Shown here: piece after piece, positions 1 to 6,567 of the stretch | Position numbering within the stretch: the stretch's first letter is position 1 | How the letters are laid out: each line of letters opens with the position of its first letter | DNA from: Clostridiales bacterium | Lineage (GTDB): Bacteria > Bacillota > Clostridia > Oscillospirales > Acutalibacteraceae | NCBI GenBank assembly: GCA_012517675.1 | Contig: JAAYUL010000095.1 | Coordinates: forward strand, 1 to 35,566 | DNA: 35,566 nt | Reading direction: 5' to 3' | Notes under the pieces: model-generated | The model's database searches: none | Told to the model about the DNA's origin: nothing | Seen by the model: the letters and a program-made list of their open reading frames with translations, nothing else | Made by a program: the position numbers and the translations under genes

Positions 1-52
1 AAACAAACGTAAAACGGTATTTGATAACCCATGCATTTAAGTTATACCTGAA

Positions 53-430
53 TTAATACGAAAAAGCAATCAGTTTTAAAAAATCCGCCGCAAAATATCC
101 CGCCGAAAAGCAGGCCATCCCCGCAGAACAGGAAAGAAGGATGAACGCGGCGGCCTTTTTCTTCGCGTGCTCGTGGACCAGCTGCACGCTTTCCACCGTA
201 AAGGTGGAAAAGGTGGTGAACGCCCCGCAAAAACCGTCGCCGAACAGGACATACGGATTTCCGCCGACTCCCATGCCGCAGATGATTCCCAGCAGAAGCG
301 CGCCGGAAACATTGATCAAAAAGGTTCCAAGCGGGAACGTGTGTTTTTTCTTTCGAAGGATAAACGCGCCCAATCTGTAACGCGCCAGCGCGCCAAGCGC
401 ACCGCCCGAGGCAAGTAAAAACAAGGTCAA
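53..430 (-). CDS. crcB: CrcB/Fluc fluoride channel subunit (second of a pair)
   Basis: This encodes a 125-residue, four-helix membrane protein of the CrcB/Fluc family, which exports fluoride passively through dimeric channels in the inner membrane. Visible family motifs are an N-terminal GGALGALARY, GTFLINVSG with the conserved pore Asn, and GAFTTFSTF carrying both phenylalanines of the Phe box. Length is normal for the family. The start is a TTG that overlaps the TGA stop of the upstream crcB by four bases; a GGAGG lies 8 nt before it, so the two genes are probably translationally coupled. The usual GG before TTFST is GA here. Very confident on family; whether it works alone or pairs with the neighbouring paralogue is inference. 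Confidence 0.93.
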   Translation of the reverse strand: MTLFLLASGGALGALARYRLGAFILRKKKHTFPLGTFLINVSGALLLGIICGMGVGGNPYVLFGDGFCGAFTTFSTFTVESVQLVHEHAKKKAAAFILLSCSAGMACFSAGYFAADFLKLIAFSY

Positions 431-819
431 GCCACTCGCCTCCGTTCAAGCCGTTTTGCACATAAAATGCCGAACCAAGCCGCTGCAAGTCCCAGAAGAA
501 CGGTCGCGCCGGCATACAGCGCGCAAAGCGCGGCGTTCCCGGAACCGGCCAGAAAAAAGGTCTCTTTGCAGAGGGTGGAAAAGGTGGTAAAGCCGCCGAG
601 AAAGCCCGTCGTGATCCCAAGCCGCAGGTCGGCGTGAATCGGAAGGCATTTAATAAAAAAGATCAGAAAGAAGCCAAGCAGAAAGCTGCCGAAAAGATTG
701 ACCGCCATGGTCAGAAACGGCAGATAAGGCTCGGGAACAGGAATCGGAATATGCTGCACGCCGAACCGGCACACCGCGCCCAGCGCGCCGCCGATTCCCA
801 CGGAAAAATTCTTTTTCAC
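427..819 (-). CDS. crcB: CrcB/Fluc fluoride channel subunit (first of a pair)
   Basis: This is a 130-residue four-helix CrcB/Fluc membrane protein. It shows GGALGAVCRF at the N-terminus, the conserved Asn in AVNLFGSFLLG, and GFLGGFTTFSTL. The second phenylalanine of the TTFSTF Phe box is Leu here, while the paralogue downstream keeps it. The start is a GTG preceded at 7 nt by GGGGG; an ATG slightly upstream is in another frame. It is the promoter-proximal gene of a two-gene fluoride-resistance operon and sits behind a leader with an attenuator-like terminator. Family assignment is very sure; the complementary asymmetry suggests, but does not prove, a heterodimeric channel. Confidence 0.93.
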   Translation of the reverse strand: MKKNFSVGIGGALGAVCRFGVQHIPIPVPEPYLPFLTMAVNLFGSFLLGFFLIFFIKCLPIHADLRLGITTGFLGGFTTFSTLCKETFFLAGSGNAALCALYAGATVLLGLAAAWFGILCAKRLERRRVA

Positions 820-835
820 GATACATCCCCCGCAA

Positions 836-880
836 GAAATAGAAAAAGCTGATTTCCTGTAGAAACAGGCGTCATCAGCT
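836..880 (-). terminator. Intrinsic terminator (attenuator) in the crcB leader
   Basis: On the minus strand AGCTGAT (874-880) pairs with ATCAGCT (847-853), and an inner CCTGT/ACAGG stem closes a TTCT loop. A T-rich tract follows at 836-851. The hairpin lies between the crcB promoter and the crcB start, so it would stop transcription before the genes unless it is disrupted. Confidence 0.75.
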
Positions 881-981
881 CACCTTTTATAACACACAAT
901 CAGCGCGCGCCACCCAGTTTATGAAAAGACATCAGCTGCTGCAACGGCCTGCTCCGGCGGCCGTAAAACATTAATTTTATT
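847..981 (-). promoter_or_regulatory. crcB: Candidate conditional leader of crcB (possible divergent fluoride riboswitch)
   Basis: The transcript from the promoter at 987-1015 has about 160 nt before crcB. Its 3' part contains CTGATGACGCC, which resembles the conserved 3' half of the crcB fluoride riboswitch and is embedded in the terminator. A second AGCTGATG (930-937) could pair with the same ATCAGCT arm and act as an antiterminator. I could not find the canonical 5' half of the aptamer (GGCGATGG-type loop followed by AAAC), so calling it a fluoride riboswitch is only a possibility suggested by the gene it controls. Confidence 0.4.
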
Positions 982-986
982 TTTTA

Positions 987-1015
987 ATTATAGCATAACA
1001 CTTTGCATTTATCAA
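987..1015 (-). promoter_or_regulatory. Sigma-A type promoter for the crcB operon
   Basis: On the minus strand there is a TTGATA -35 (1010-1015), a 17-nt spacer and a perfect TATAAT -10 (987-992). Confidence 0.8.
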
Positions 1016-1074
1016 TATTTGAATGATCTCTCTTTTCTCCCCGTTCGTTTCTTTTGTTTCGGGTCGAATTATGG

Positions 1075-1080
1075 TATAAT
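1075..1080 (+). promoter_or_regulatory. -10 element upstream of the FUSC-HAD gene
   Basis: A perfect TATAAT lies 34 nt before the chosen ATG. The -35 region is only T-rich, so the promoter is supported mainly by its -10 box and position. Confidence 0.5.
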
Positions 1081-1113
1081 AAAAAAAATTATTGTACGGA
1101 TAAGGGGTTCTGT

Positions 1114-2433
1114 ATGCCAAAAATCGGAATGAGGATCATAAAATCCGCGATCGCGGTATTTCTTTGCTTTGCTATTTATCTGATTCGGGGCGACGGAATC
1201 CCGTTTTATTCCGCTATCGCCGCCGTGCTCTGCATGCAGCCCGATGTTTCAAACAGCCGGAAAGTCGCTTTCAACCGAACGGTCGGCACTTTTATCGGCG
1301 GTTTTTTCGGTATGCTGTCCATGCTGATTGAAAAACAGTTTATTCCCCCGGAAATCCCCATTTTGAAGTATCTTCTGGTTTCCGCTTTGATCATCCCGCT
1401 GATTTATGTGACCGTGGCGCTGAAAAAGCCGACTTCCTCTTACATTACCTGCGTGGTTTTTATGAGCGTAACCGTTTCGCACGGGTTGGACGCCAATCCC
1501 TATTTATTCGCCCTCAACCGTATTGCGGATACATTGATCGGAATTTTTGTTTCTCTCGGTGTGAATGCCTTTCATATTCCGAAGCGCAAAAATTCCGGGC
1601 TTTTGTTTGTTTCGGACCTCTTCGGAACACTGATCAATTCCGGCGGGACTGTCAGCAGCTACTCCCGGGTCAAGCTGACGCACCTGATTCAGAAGGGCGC
1701 GATGATCACCGTGGCAAGCCGGCGTTCCGCAGCCTCCATTGTTCCTTTGCTTCAGGGAATCCCGTTCGAGCTGCCGATCATCACCCTGAACGGCGCGGCG
1801 CTTTACGACCTGAAATCCAAAACATACCTCTACTGTAAAACCATTCCCCGCTCCGCGGCAGCGGAAATCCTGGGCGTTTTTAAAACACACGGATTAAACT
1901 GCTTTACCCACACGATCATCAACGACATTCTGCACATCTATTACGGAACCTTTACCAACCCGGCGGAAGAGAAGCTGTACCATGAAAATAAATACCACCC
2001 GCTGAAAAACTATATTTGCAGTTCGGTGCCGGAGGAACGCGAAGCCGTATTTTTCCGCGCGGTGGATACGCTCGACATGGTGCGCCGTCTTTCCCGGGAA
2101 ATATTGCAGCTGAACTGCGGGGACAGCATCAGCACGGAATTTTACCCCTACAGTGCATACCCCGGCTACTATTTCCTTGAAATTTACAGCGCGGAGGCTT
2201 CCAAATCACACGCCGTTTTTGAGCTGCAGCGCAGGCTGGGCGCGGACCGTGTCGCCGCGTTCGGCGACGACAAAAGCGATATTTCCATGATTGCGGACGC
2301 GGATTACGGTTACGCCGTGGCAAACGCGGATGAAGCCATGACAGAGATCGCGCCGAACATCATCGGGAACCGGGACACCGATTCCGTTGTGAAAACAATG
2401 GAAAAACTGTTCCATTCCAAAAAACTGATCTGA
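1114..2433 (+). CDS. FUSC/ArAE-like membrane domain fused to a Cof-type HAD hydrolase domain
   Basis: The 439-residue product has two parts. Residues 1 to about 155 resemble the aromatic acid exporter family 1 (ArAE_1/FUSC) membrane domain, with an MPKIGMRIIKSAIAVFLCF-type first helix and several hydrophobic segments. Residues about 160-439 resemble a Cof/IIB HAD phosphohydrolase: motif I is DLFGT (Asp168), motif II is Ser in VASRR, the motif III Lys is in EASKSHA, and motif IV is GDDKSD (Asp385). The motif I Asp at +2, the general acid in HAD phosphatases, is Phe170, so activity may be lost or altered. The ATG at 1114 has AAGGGG upstream and matches the usual family N-terminus; a longer in-frame ORF begins at 1054 but lacks an RBS. 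It stands alone, ending at its own terminator. Confidence 0.85.
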   Translation: MPKIGMRIIKSAIAVFLCFAIYLIRGDGIPFYSAIAAVLCMQPDVSNSRKVAFNRTVGTFIGGFFGMLSMLIEKQFIPPEIPILKYLLVSALIIPLIYVTVALKKPTSSYITCVVFMSVTVSHGLDANPYLFALNRIADTLIGIFVSLGVNAFHIPKRKNSGLLFVSDLFGTLINSGGTVSSYSRVKLTHLIQKGAMITVASRRSAASIVPLLQGIPFELPIITLNGAALYDLKSKTYLYCKTIPRSAAAEILGVFKTHGLNCFTHTIINDILHIYYGTFTNPAEEKLYHENKYHPLKNYICSSVPEEREAVFFRAVDTLDMVRRLSREILQLNCGDSISTEFYPYSAYPGYYFLEIYSAEASKSHAVFELQRRLGADRVAAFGDDKSDISMIADADYGYAVANADEAMTEIAPNIIGNRDTDSVVKTMEKLFHSKKLI

Positions 2434-2529
2434 CCCGGCCGCCGCCAAATTTGAAACAAAACCCAAATTACGAAAAGGGGCCGCGGCAGCGTTCCGCCCC
2501 AACAGGGAAATGAAACGCCCTGACACAAA

Positions 2530-2571
2530 GGATTTTTCGGGGCCTGTGCCCAACGGAAAATCCTTTTTTTT
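2530..2571 (+). terminator. Intrinsic terminator after the FUSC-HAD gene
   Basis: GGATTTTTCG (2530-2539) pairs with CGGAAAATCC (2554-2563, with one G-U pair), and eight T follow. It closes the gene ending at 2433. Confidence 0.85.
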
Positions 2572-2590
2572 GCATATTACAATATTTTAA

Positions 2591-2619
2591 TTGACTATAA
2601 CAATCATTTATGGTATTGT
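2591..2619 (+). promoter_or_regulatory. Sigma-A type promoter for the 2672-5722 operon
   Basis: TTGACT (2591-2596), a 17-nt spacer and TATTGT (2614-2619) lie 53 nt before the first start codon. Confidence 0.65.
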
Positions 2620-2671
2620 AGTAACTGTATTAAGTAAGATAGTACAAATAGTAATGTGAGGAGTGGAAGCC

Positions 2672-3355
2672 ATGAGGCACTTTTTCAAACGCGTGAACCG
2701 CGGCATTTTGCTGGGCGTGATTTTGCTGATCGGGCTTACTGTCTTTATCTGGCAGGATGAAACCGTATTTCAAAAAGAAATTCCCTCCATTGAAAGCACC
2801 ACGGCTGCTTACATGGAAGGCATCGGAAAAATCAACACCTCCGGCAAGGATTTTCAGAAAATCGGCGCGACCATGACAAAGGAACAGCAAAAGGCAAAGC
2901 TGACAGAATTCACCGACTTCATCAACCGGTACTGGATCGAATCGGAGTCCAAAAACGCAATATCAAAATCGACCCTGATCGAACAAATAAAAGGTATGAT
3001 GGAAAAAGACAGCGGCGGAAACGGCTACATACAAAAATTCACCGTGAAACAAAACGGACAGCCAAAGGTCAGCAAAACGGGACCGGGCAGCGCCGATATC
3101 AATGCGGAATATACGTTTGTCATTGAATTCGCCGGTTGCCCAACGCTCTTTCTCGGGGATTACATCTACCCCATTGATAATTTATTCAATTACGGAAAAG
3201 ACTCCTCTTCCACCGAAAAGGTTGACCCCACACGCAAACGCTTCACGTTGAACACGCAGCTCACGGTCAGCCTTGAAAAAGTGGGCGGAAGCTGGAAAAT
3301 CTGCGCCGCATCAGGCGGGTTCAACTCCAGCGGAGAACCTGTCGACATTGAATAG
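2672..3355 (+). CDS. Single-pass membrane protein of unknown function, first gene of an ABC transporter operon
   Basis: The 227-residue product has a basic N-terminus, one membrane helix at about residues 11-28, and about 195 residues predicted outside the membrane. There is no lipobox and I recognise no family. The C-terminal third has alternating hydrophobic strands and ends in a WKICAASGGF segment, as in small NTF2-like or lipoprotein-like extracytoplasmic domains, but that is only a resemblance. The ATG at 2672 is 8 nt after AGGAG; an in-frame GTG at 2663 overlaps that RBS and is unlikely. Only 11 nt separate it from the ATPase gene, so it is probably an accessory or substrate-contacting part of the transporter. 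Confidence 0.8.
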   Translation: MRHFFKRVNRGILLGVILLIGLTVFIWQDETVFQKEIPSIESTTAAYMEGIGKINTSGKDFQKIGATMTKEQQKAKLTEFTDFINRYWIESESKNAISKSTLIEQIKGMMEKDSGGNGYIQKFTVKQNGQPKVSKTGPGSADINAEYTFVIEFAGCPTLFLGDYIYPIDNLFNYGKDSSSTEKVDPTRKRFTLNTQLTVSLEKVGGSWKICAASGGFNSSGEPVDIE

Positions 3356-3366
3356 GAGGTGTTCGG

Positions 3367-4311
3367 ATGACAACCGCACTGAAACTGGAACATATCAGTA
3401 AAACCATCGGAAAGAAGCAAATTCTTCACGATATTTCCTTTGAGACCTACGCCGGAGAAGTATTCGGCTTTTTAGGCCCGAACGGAGCCGGTAAGACCAC
3501 CACGATCAAAATCATTGTGGGGCTTCTGTGTCTGGACGAAGGCGCGATCACGGTATGCGGAACGGCGCTCAAAAACCATTTTGAAAAAGCGATGCAGAAC
3601 ATCGGCGGGATTGTGGAAAACCCGGAAATGTATAAATATCTGACCGGAATGCAGAACCTTCGCCAGTACGCGAGGATGCGCGGCAATGTTTCGCAGAAGC
3701 GGATTGACGAGGTTGTGGAAATGGTCGGTTTAAGCAACCGCATTCACGAAAAGGTCGGGCATTATTCGCTCGGAATGCGCCAGCGGCTGGGAGTCGCGCA
3801 GTCCATTCTTCATCACCCGAAGGTGCTGATTCTGGACGAACCCACCAACGGCCTTGACCCCGCCGGGATCAAGGAGCTGCGCGATATTCTGAAAAATCTG
3901 GCCCATAAAGAAGGCGTCGGCGTCCTGGTTTCCTCCCACCTGATGTCCGAAATGGAAATGATGTGCGACCGCGTCGGCATTATTGCGGAAGGAAAACTGA
4001 TCGGCGTGCAGACGGTGGAAGAACTGATTTCCACCTCCTCCGGCGGAAAAACCGGCTTTGTATTCACCGTAAGCGACGTGCCGCGCGCGCTGGAGCTGAT
4101 TGCCGGCCTGAATCAGGAAGCGACCCGGCTGGACGGCAGGCGCTTTCAGGTCGCGCTGCCGAGCGGTGAAACCGACGAACCGGTGAGCGCAATCTGCGCG
4201 AAGCTGATCGGCGCGGGGATCGGGCTTTACGGGGCCGCGCCCATGGAAAACAAGAAGCTGGAGGATGTGTTCATCGCTCTGACGGAGACGGGAGGCAAGC
4301 AAATTGGGTAA
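3367..4311 (+). CDS. ABC-2 type transporter ATPase (BcrA/CcmA-like)
   Basis: The 314-residue product is a cytoplasmic ABC ATPase. It has the Walker A motif GPNGAGKTT (about residues 38-46), the signature YSLGMRQRLG, Walker B LILDEPTNGLDP and the H-loop SSH. About 90 residues follow the nucleotide-binding domain, as usual in bacitracin/lantibiotic-resistance-type and other ABC-2 exporters. The ATG follows AGGAGGT closely. It overlaps the permease gene by 8 bp, so together they make an exporter. The substrate cannot be read from sequence; antimicrobial peptide or lipid export are the common roles for this type. Confidence 0.93.
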   Translation: MTTALKLEHISKTIGKKQILHDISFETYAGEVFGFLGPNGAGKTTTIKIIVGLLCLDEGAITVCGTALKNHFEKAMQNIGGIVENPEMYKYLTGMQNLRQYARMRGNVSQKRIDEVVEMVGLSNRIHEKVGHYSLGMRQRLGVAQSILHHPKVLILDEPTNGLDPAGIKELRDILKNLAHKEGVGVLVSSHLMSEMEMMCDRVGIIAEGKLIGVQTVEELISTSSGGKTGFVFTVSDVPRALELIAGLNQEATRLDGRRFQVALPSGETDEPVSAICAKLIGAGIGLYGAAPMENKKLEDVFIALTETGGKQIG

Positions 4312-5722
4312 GTTTTTTAAACTGGTACAAAACGAATATATTAAAATTTTAAATCGAATCAGCACCTGGATCATTCTCGGCCTTGTCGTGCTGGCCGCTC
4401 TCGGCCTTTGCCTGGTTTCTGTTTTGGTGAAGAACGAAATGAACCGAAACAACGACACATATTCTCAGAGCACCTATACGGACGGAATGTACGACAGCGA
4501 AATCGCGTACCAGAAGGATTCCAAGCCGGAGGGCTATGAGCAAATGATCGAAGCGCTTGAGTTTCTGCGGGACAACAAAATCCCCTATGCGGACTGGAGG
4601 TACGCGGCCGCGAATGACATGGCGCAGGTCAAAACACAGCTCGCGTCGGCTTCCGCCTCCGGTCTGGACGACGCAACGGTAAAAGCGCTGACCAAAACGG
4701 CGCAGGATTATAAAAACGCAATCCTCGCCAAGGACTGGAAAGCCTATTATCAGATAAAAATTGATGTGATTCAGGAGGACGCGTCTCTTTCCAAAGAAGA
4801 AAAAGAAATGCAGGAGTGGCAGTACCAATACCGACTTGGGCATGACCTGAAACCCGGCTCCGACTGGAAATCCAACCTGATTACGGAAACCGCGACGCTG
4901 AAAGCACAGGTTGCCTCCATGCGGAAGGAGCAGGAAAGCGGTACCGCGCAGGATATGGAAAAGCTGAATCAAAACGTCGACAAGATTCAGGCCAATTTGT
5001 ACCGGATAGAACACAATATCCGCCTCGACATCGCCTCCGCCGGGCTGACGCACCCTCAGGGCACGCTGGGATTCTGGGATGTTTTCTCCACCTCTTCCAA
5101 AATGATCTCCGTCATCAGTCTGTTGATTATTGTCATTGCCGGCAGCTGCGTCGCCAGTGAATTTTCCTCCGGCACCATTAAATTTCTGCTGATCAACCCG
5201 GTCAAACGCGGCAAGATTCTGTTTTCCAAATACGTAATGGTCGTTTCGTTCGCCTATCTGATGCTGCTTTTCTTCTTTATTCTGAACGCTCTGTTCTGCA
5301 TGATGTTTTACGGCACCGGCGACCTCGGGATTCCATACCTGTCCGTCGCGGGCGGTACGGTCCACAGCACGCCCGGATTTGCGTACATTGCGGGGAAGTA
5401 TCTGCTGGCCAGCGTGGATATTCTGGTCATGGCAACGCTCGCATTCGCCATCTCTTCGCTGATTCGCAGCTCCGCGCTGGCAATCGGCGTGGGCGCGTTT
5501 GCCATGCTGGGCGGCAACACGCTGATTTTGATCCTGAAGCAGGCGCTCAATCTGGACTGGGCGCGCTACCTGATTTTCGCCAACACAAATCTTTCCTCCA
5601 TTATGGACGGCAGCTCCCTGTTCGCGCACCAATCGGTGCAGTTTGCATTGATTGTGGTCGCCGTTCACATGTTCGTTTTCCTTCTGACCGCATGGGACGG
5701 TTTTGTCCGGCGGGAGGTCTGA
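4304..5722 (+). CDS. ABC-2 type permease with a large extracytoplasmic insertion
   Basis: The 472-residue membrane subunit pairs with the ATPase overlapping it upstream. Helix 1 is at about residues 18-40. A hydrophilic, charged region of roughly 210 residues follows, with heptad-like segments such as DMEKLNQNVDKIQANLYRIE that suggest coiled coil. Five or so membrane helices fill residues 260-465, including GSCVASEFSSGTIKFLLINP, which is typical of ABC-2 permeases. The start is TTG with GGAGG 8 nt upstream, inside the ATPase gene. The size of the insertion is larger than in simple ABC-2 permeases and may contact the single-pass protein encoded first in the operon (inference). Confidence 0.9.
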   Translation: MGKFFKLVQNEYIKILNRISTWIILGLVVLAALGLCLVSVLVKNEMNRNNDTYSQSTYTDGMYDSEIAYQKDSKPEGYEQMIEALEFLRDNKIPYADWRYAAANDMAQVKTQLASASASGLDDATVKALTKTAQDYKNAILAKDWKAYYQIKIDVIQEDASLSKEEKEMQEWQYQYRLGHDLKPGSDWKSNLITETATLKAQVASMRKEQESGTAQDMEKLNQNVDKIQANLYRIEHNIRLDIASAGLTHPQGTLGFWDVFSTSSKMISVISLLIIVIAGSCVASEFSSGTIKFLLINPVKRGKILFSKYVMVVSFAYLMLLFFFILNALFCMMFYGTGDLGIPYLSVAGGTVHSTPGFAYIAGKYLLASVDILVMATLAFAISSLIRSSALAIGVGAFAMLGGNTLILILKQALNLDWARYLIFANTNLSSIMDGSSLFAHQSVQFALIVVAVHMFVFLLTAWDGFVRREV

Positions 5723-5782
5723 TGGATTCCGCCTGTGAAAAGAAATTTATCATAATTTAAAATTAAATCAGTGCTGTTCCGC

Positions 5783-5832
5783 AAGGGCCTGTTTGTCGAT
5801 CCGTGTTGGATCGACAAACAGGCCCTTCTTTT
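5783..5832 (+). terminator. Perfect 20-bp stem terminator after the ABC-2 operon
   Basis: Arms at 5783-5802 and 5808-5827 are perfectly complementary over 20 bp around a 5-nt loop, and TTCTTTT follows. It separates the operon from the AT-rich cassette downstream. Confidence 0.9.
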
Positions 5833-5946
5833 CCGCCGCTGACATAAAATGGCCGTTACGACAGTATTAACGAATAATAAGCAATCAAAATTCGGTTAAA
5901 ATGTACATTTATTTTACACATACACATTATATGTTGATAAATTTGA

Positions 5947-5975
5947 TTGACAAATATTTACAATAAACATATAAT
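5947..5975 (+). promoter_or_regulatory. Consensus sigma-A promoter for the secreted protein / FtsX-permease cassette
   Basis: TTGACA (5947-5952), a 17-nt spacer and TATAAT (5970-5975) are both perfect hexamers. The leader before the first start codon is about 75 nt. Confidence 0.88.
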
Positions 5976-6028
5976 ATTATTATAAGGCATTAAAAAATTC
6001 CTTTTTTTTTGCTATTTGCTATAAATAG

Positions 6029-6040
6029 TATGCGTGTTAG
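6029..6040 (+). repeat. Left copy of a 12-bp inverted repeat flanking the secreted-protein gene
   Basis: TATGCGTGTTAG here is the exact reverse complement of CTAACACGCATA at 6527-6538; including flanks the match is 16 of 17. The two copies bracket the gene at 6060-6494, the left one just before its RBS. Confidence 0.75.
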
Positions 6041-6059
6041 CAAAAAGGAGGTCAAAGAT

Positions 6060-6494
6060 ATGGCGAAAAGAGTATTCGCTTTCGTTTTCGCGGTAGCTCT
6101 ATTAACTGCAAATATTCTTCCAGCATTTGCAAAAACAGTTTATCAACAAAGAAATTTATACCGATCATGGTCGGATGATTATCAGAGAGTCCATATGTAT
6201 TATGACATCGGATCTACATGGCCTTATGATGATGTAAATGCCGAAACACATGTCACCGTATATGGTAATGGTGGCGGTGAATGGGGAGCCGCATATGTCA
6301 GAGTTACTTGCTCCGATGGAACATCACGCTCTGATTGGGAAACAAGCGTTTGCCAATATAATATTATGGCGACAAATACTGTTACGGTTCCTGGTCACGA
6401 TTATGCTTCTCAGGTGAATTATTATGGAAATGTACAAAAACCTATGGGATCTATACAAAACGTTTGGGATATTTATGTAACTTCTAGTGTTTAA
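6060..6494 (+). CDS. Secreted aromatic-rich protein of unknown family
   Basis: The 144-residue product has a clear Sec signal peptide (MAKRVFAF, hydrophobic core, cleavage after LPAFA at about residue 24). The mature part of about 120 residues is rich in Tyr and Trp (about 13 and 5) with two Cys (VTCSDG and SVCQYN) that could form a disulfide, and looks all-beta. The ATG at 6060 has an excellent AAAGGAGGT 7-8 nt upstream; an in-frame ATG at 6009 lies further up without an RBS. Downstream follow two FtsX-type permeases and an ATPase with no terminator between. That order resembles bacteriocin loci of the lactococcin 972 type, but I do not see that family's motif. It could be a toxin, a cell-wall protein or the ligand of the transporter. 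Confidence 0.85.
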   Translation: MAKRVFAFVFAVALLTANILPAFAKTVYQQRNLYRSWSDDYQRVHMYYDIGSTWPYDDVNAETHVTVYGNGGGEWGAAYVRVTCSDGTSRSDWETSVCQYNIMATNTVTVPGHDYASQVNYYGNVQKPMGSIQNVWDIYVTSSV

Positions 6495-6526
6495 TTTCAT
6501 TACTTATTATTAAATAAAATGTAAAA

Positions 6527-6538
6527 CTAACACGCATA
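6527..6538 (-). repeat. Right copy of the 12-bp inverted repeat
   Basis: CTAACACGCATA on the plus strand is complementary to the copy at 6029-6040. It lies between the stop of the secreted-protein gene and the RBS of the first permease gene. In the mRNA the two copies could pair and close the gene in a loop. Confidence 0.75.
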
Positions 6539-6567
6539 TTATTTATTGTCTCGAAAGGAACGAAATC

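Larger units (their letters stand above)
5833..6059 (+). other. AT-rich intergenic region upstream of the secreted-protein cassette
   Basis: This 227-bp stretch holds no gene. It contains a consensus promoter (5947-5975), a second overlapping TTGATA, a run of ten T (6002-6010 region) and the left copy of a 12-bp inverted repeat. Its base composition is clearly poorer in GC than the flanking operons. Confidence 0.7.

Noticed and set aside
855-875. Purine riboswitch suggested by GTTTCTAC in the crcB leader
   Set aside because: The second loop (CCGTAAA type) and P1 helix are missing, and the sequence is the loop of a terminator.
820-985. Canonical fluoride riboswitch
   Set aside because: Only the 3' part (CTGATGACGCC) resembles the class; the 5' stem-loop and AAAC junction were not found, so it is kept only as a possibility.
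4349-5668. A 439-codon minus-strand frame opposite the ABC-2 permease
   Set aside because: Composition is rich in His, Gln and Arg as in shadow frames, and the plus strand encodes a clear permease coupled to its ATPase.
6060-6494. Assignment of the secreted protein to the lactococcin 972 family
   Set aside because: The gene order is similar, but the GGxWxYG-like motif and typical short length are not present, and the associated permease is two FtsX proteins rather than one long membrane protein.
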